DNA of 64,000 nucleotides, from the NCBI RefSeq assembly GCF_014202075.1, contig NZ_JACHFZ010000001.1, forward strand, positions 768,998-832,997, given 5' to 3'. The position numbers were made by a program, and so were the translations under genes. The notes under the pieces were generated by a model that saw only the letters and a list, made by a program, of their open reading frames with translations, made no database searches and was not told the origin of the DNA. The stretch's first letter is position 1. Each line of letters opens with the position of its first letter. Origin of the DNA: Brevundimonas basaltis. Its GTDB lineage: Bacteria; Pseudomonadota; Alphaproteobacteria; Caulobacterales; Caulobacteraceae. Shown piece by piece: positions 62,479 through 64,000 of the stretch.

Positions 62479-63813
62479 TCAGGCCCTGGGCGGCGCCGCT
62501 CGGCCGGTGCCCTTGCCGGTGACCTTGTCGGCCCAGCGCTGCGCAACCTGCCCGGCCGCGGTCCGGCCGCCAAGCCCGAAGGCCAGCGCCGCGGCCACCG
62601 CCGCCGCGCCCAGCACCAGACCGAAGGCCAGCAACACCACGTCGTCGGCGATGCCCATGAAGCGCAGGCCCATGGCCGTGGCCAGGGCGATGGTCGCCCA
62701 GCGCACCAGGGTCGAGGCGAAGCGGTCGGCCCCGCCCGTGCCCTTGTCGATCAGTCGCGCCAGCACGTCGGCGATCAGCACGCCGGCGGTGATGATGACG
62801 CCGCCGACGATCACCCGACCGGCGAGGCCCAAAATCTCCTCGACCGTGGCCGCCAGGGTGGCGAACTCCAGCAGCCGCGCCGCTTCGACCGCGGTGAAGG
62901 CGACGATGGCCACCATCACCAGCTTGCCGACCACGCCCGAGGGCGTCATCGGGCCCGAGATCGTGGACTCGCCCATGGCCGCGGCCGTGGCCGGGGTCAC
63001 GTCGCCGGCGTAGGGGGCCGACCCGGCCGGCGTTTCGGTCCGGTCCGAGGCCAGGTTCATCACGCTGCGCACGCTGCGGTCGAAGCCGGTGGCCGGCAGG
63101 ACGCGCTCGATGACCTGCGCCACCCAGCGGCCGATGAACCAGCCGATGGCGAGCACGATGGCCGCGGCCAGAACCCGCGGGATGGCGTCGAACACCGTCG
63201 ACAACACCGCCACGGCCGGGACCGTCAGGGATTCAATGCCGAGCTGCTCCAGCGCCGCGATGGTGATCGGGATCAGCACCAGCACGAACACCAGGGTGCC
63301 CACGGCGGTGCTGACGCCGGTCGAGCCCGTCGCCCGCGACAGCCCCGCCTTCTCGATCCAGCGGTCGGCGTTGGCCGCCTGCAGCGCAGCCTCGGTCACG
63401 CGCCGGGCGAGGGTGGCGACCACGAAGCCGATGAAGAAGATCAGCACCGCGCCCAGCACGTTGGGCAGGAAGGCGGCGATCTGGTTCAGCAGGGTGTTCA
63501 GCGGGCTGACCACCTGACCGAGGTTCATCACCCCGAGGGCGGCGACCACGCCGAACAGCAGGATCAGCCAGAAGGCCACGTCGCCAAGGCTGTGGCCTAC
63601 CGAATGTTTGGGATTGTCGCTCAGACTCGCCTTCGAGGCGCCCGGTATGCGGTCCACCCCCTTGGCCAGCGCCCATTTGGCCGCCTTGCCGATAAACCAG
63701 GCGGCCACAAGGATCAGCACGGCCCCGAGCACCTTCGGCGCCCAGACCTGGATCAGCTGCTCCCAGCCGATAAATTCGTATCGCGTGTCGTACATGCGTT
63801 CAGCCCGTCTCAC
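62479..63813 (-). CDS. MscS-related membrane protein with conserved TM-helix repeats
   Basis: A 444-residue protein with about ten hydrophobic segments. Repeated units such as PKVLGAVLILVAAWFIGKAA, PNVLGAVLIFFIGFVVATLA and PRVLAAAIVLAIGWFIGRWV match the conserved TM-helix repeat of small-conductance mechanosensitive channel relatives. A recognisable MscS beta domain was not found. The start is GTG at 63813, with GGAGG seven bases upstream; an ATG at 63795 has no such site. The C-terminus is basic. Confidence 0.85.
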   Translation of the reverse strand: MRRAERMYDTRYEFIGWEQLIQVWAPKVLGAVLILVAAWFIGKAAKWALAKGVDRIPGASKASLSDNPKHSVGHSLGDVAFWLILLFGVVAALGVMNLGQVVSPLNTLLNQIAAFLPNVLGAVLIFFIGFVVATLARRVTEAALQAANADRWIEKAGLSRATGSTGVSTAVGTLVFVLVLIPITIAALEQLGIESLTVPAVAVLSTVFDAIPRVLAAAIVLAIGWFIGRWVAQVIERVLPATGFDRSVRSVMNLASDRTETPAGSAPYAGDVTPATAAAMGESTISGPMTPSGVVGKLVMVAIVAFTAVEAARLLEFATLAATVEEILGLAGRVIVGGVIITAGVLIADVLARLIDKGTGGADRFASTLVRWATIALATAMGLRFMGIADDVVLLAFGLVLGAAAVAAALAFGLGGRTAAGQVAQRWADKVTGKGTGRAAPPRA

Positions 63814-63916
63814 GCCGCGCCCTCCGCGACGTTCCTTCGCAAGCTAAACGGGGGGCCGTGGGGGATGTTCCGGATGGCGGGCGGATCGCAGCGGTTCGCT
63901 GCCGGTCCGGACAGCA

Positions 63917-63944
63917 AAACGGCCCCCGGATCGCTCCGGGGGCC
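63917..63944 (-). terminator. Rho-independent terminator facing leftwards
   Basis: On the minus strand, GGCCCCCGGA-gcga-TCCGGGGGCC followed by GTTTTGC. The GCGA tetraloop and stem form match the terminators at 13372 and 58295. It would end a minus-strand gene lying to the right. Confidence 0.75.
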
Positions 63945-63965
63945 GGTCTGTCGTTGTACGGTGCG

Positions 63966-64000
63966 GTCACGCGCTCAAGCAGCAAGCGACCGCGTCGTGA
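63966..64000 (-). CDS. Possible 3' end of a minus-strand gene cut by the window edge
   Basis: One frame reads HDAVACCLSA then stop (TGA at 63968-63966), 22 bases before the leftward terminator; another reads TTRSLAA then stop at 63975. The terminator implies that a gene ends here, but which frame is real cannot be decided from 35 bases. Confidence 0.3.

Noticed and set aside
63800..63985. Short minus-strand frame at the right end
   Set aside because: It runs through the leftward terminator and into the start of the MscS-like gene; reads as a shadow.

Overview
The window is GC-rich, densely coded chromosomal DNA from an alphaproteobacterium. The gene content points to Caulobacterales, most likely a Brevundimonas-like organism. 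The signs are RcdA and TrcR (DUF1013) cell-cycle regulators, DUF1192 and DUF465 proteins, COQ9, an aa3-type oxidase subunit IV, a split three-subunit transhydrogenase, and a phoR-pstCAB-phoUB block without pstS as in Caulobacter. The genus is an inference. No phage, integrase, insertion sequence, rRNA or CRISPR array was seen.

Layout. 1-6 kb: the 3' part of a class IV aminotransferase, gyrA with a Leu/His quinolone-determining region, a decayed redoxin/2OG-Fe(II) oxygenase pseudogene, and a divergent pair of a secreted protein and a LysR regulator. 6-18 kb: an ABC exporter, rpmE, an L,D-transpeptidase, rcdA, a quinone oxidoreductase, a secreted CVNH/beta-gamma-crystallin protein, trcR, ubiX, a diguanylate cyclase, purEK and COQ9. 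18-28 kb: rpsU with a CTG start, a NatAB-type ABC exporter, and the phosphate regulon phoR-pstC-pstA-pstB-phoU-phoB. 28-32.6 kb: six small unrecognised secreted proteins transcribed in one direction behind a membrane-anchored winged-helix/TPR regulator. This is the least explained part of the window. 32.7-42.3 kb: hslO, an SDR, a SerB-SerA fusion enzyme, a GDSL autotransporter, an M23 peptidase and an MHYT hybrid kinase. 42.3-48.3 kb: aceA with a small partner gene, a divergent ScfR/RamB-type regulator with twin operators between them, a WYL regulator and a TPR-sulfotransferase. 48.3-53.6 kb: a tightly overlapped operon carrying pntAA-pntAB-pntB with two unknown inserted genes, followed by cupin, CYTH and DUF1801 genes. 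53.7-64 kb: a serine hydrolase, an M3 peptidase, a DUF2059 protein, a Nudix protein, the tRNA-Trp-secE-nusG-rplK-rplA cluster, a CNNM/CorC protein, a 42-residue lipoprotein and an MscS-related membrane protein.

The genes are mostly housekeeping: translation and protein export, ubiquinone, purine and serine synthesis, glyoxylate shunt, phosphate homeostasis and envelope remodelling. Non-ATG starts are frequent (CTG for rpsU and probably the aminotransferase; TTG for gyrA, pntAA, the MHYT kinase and a secreted protein; several GTG). Most calls rest on reading motifs by eye. No database search was run.
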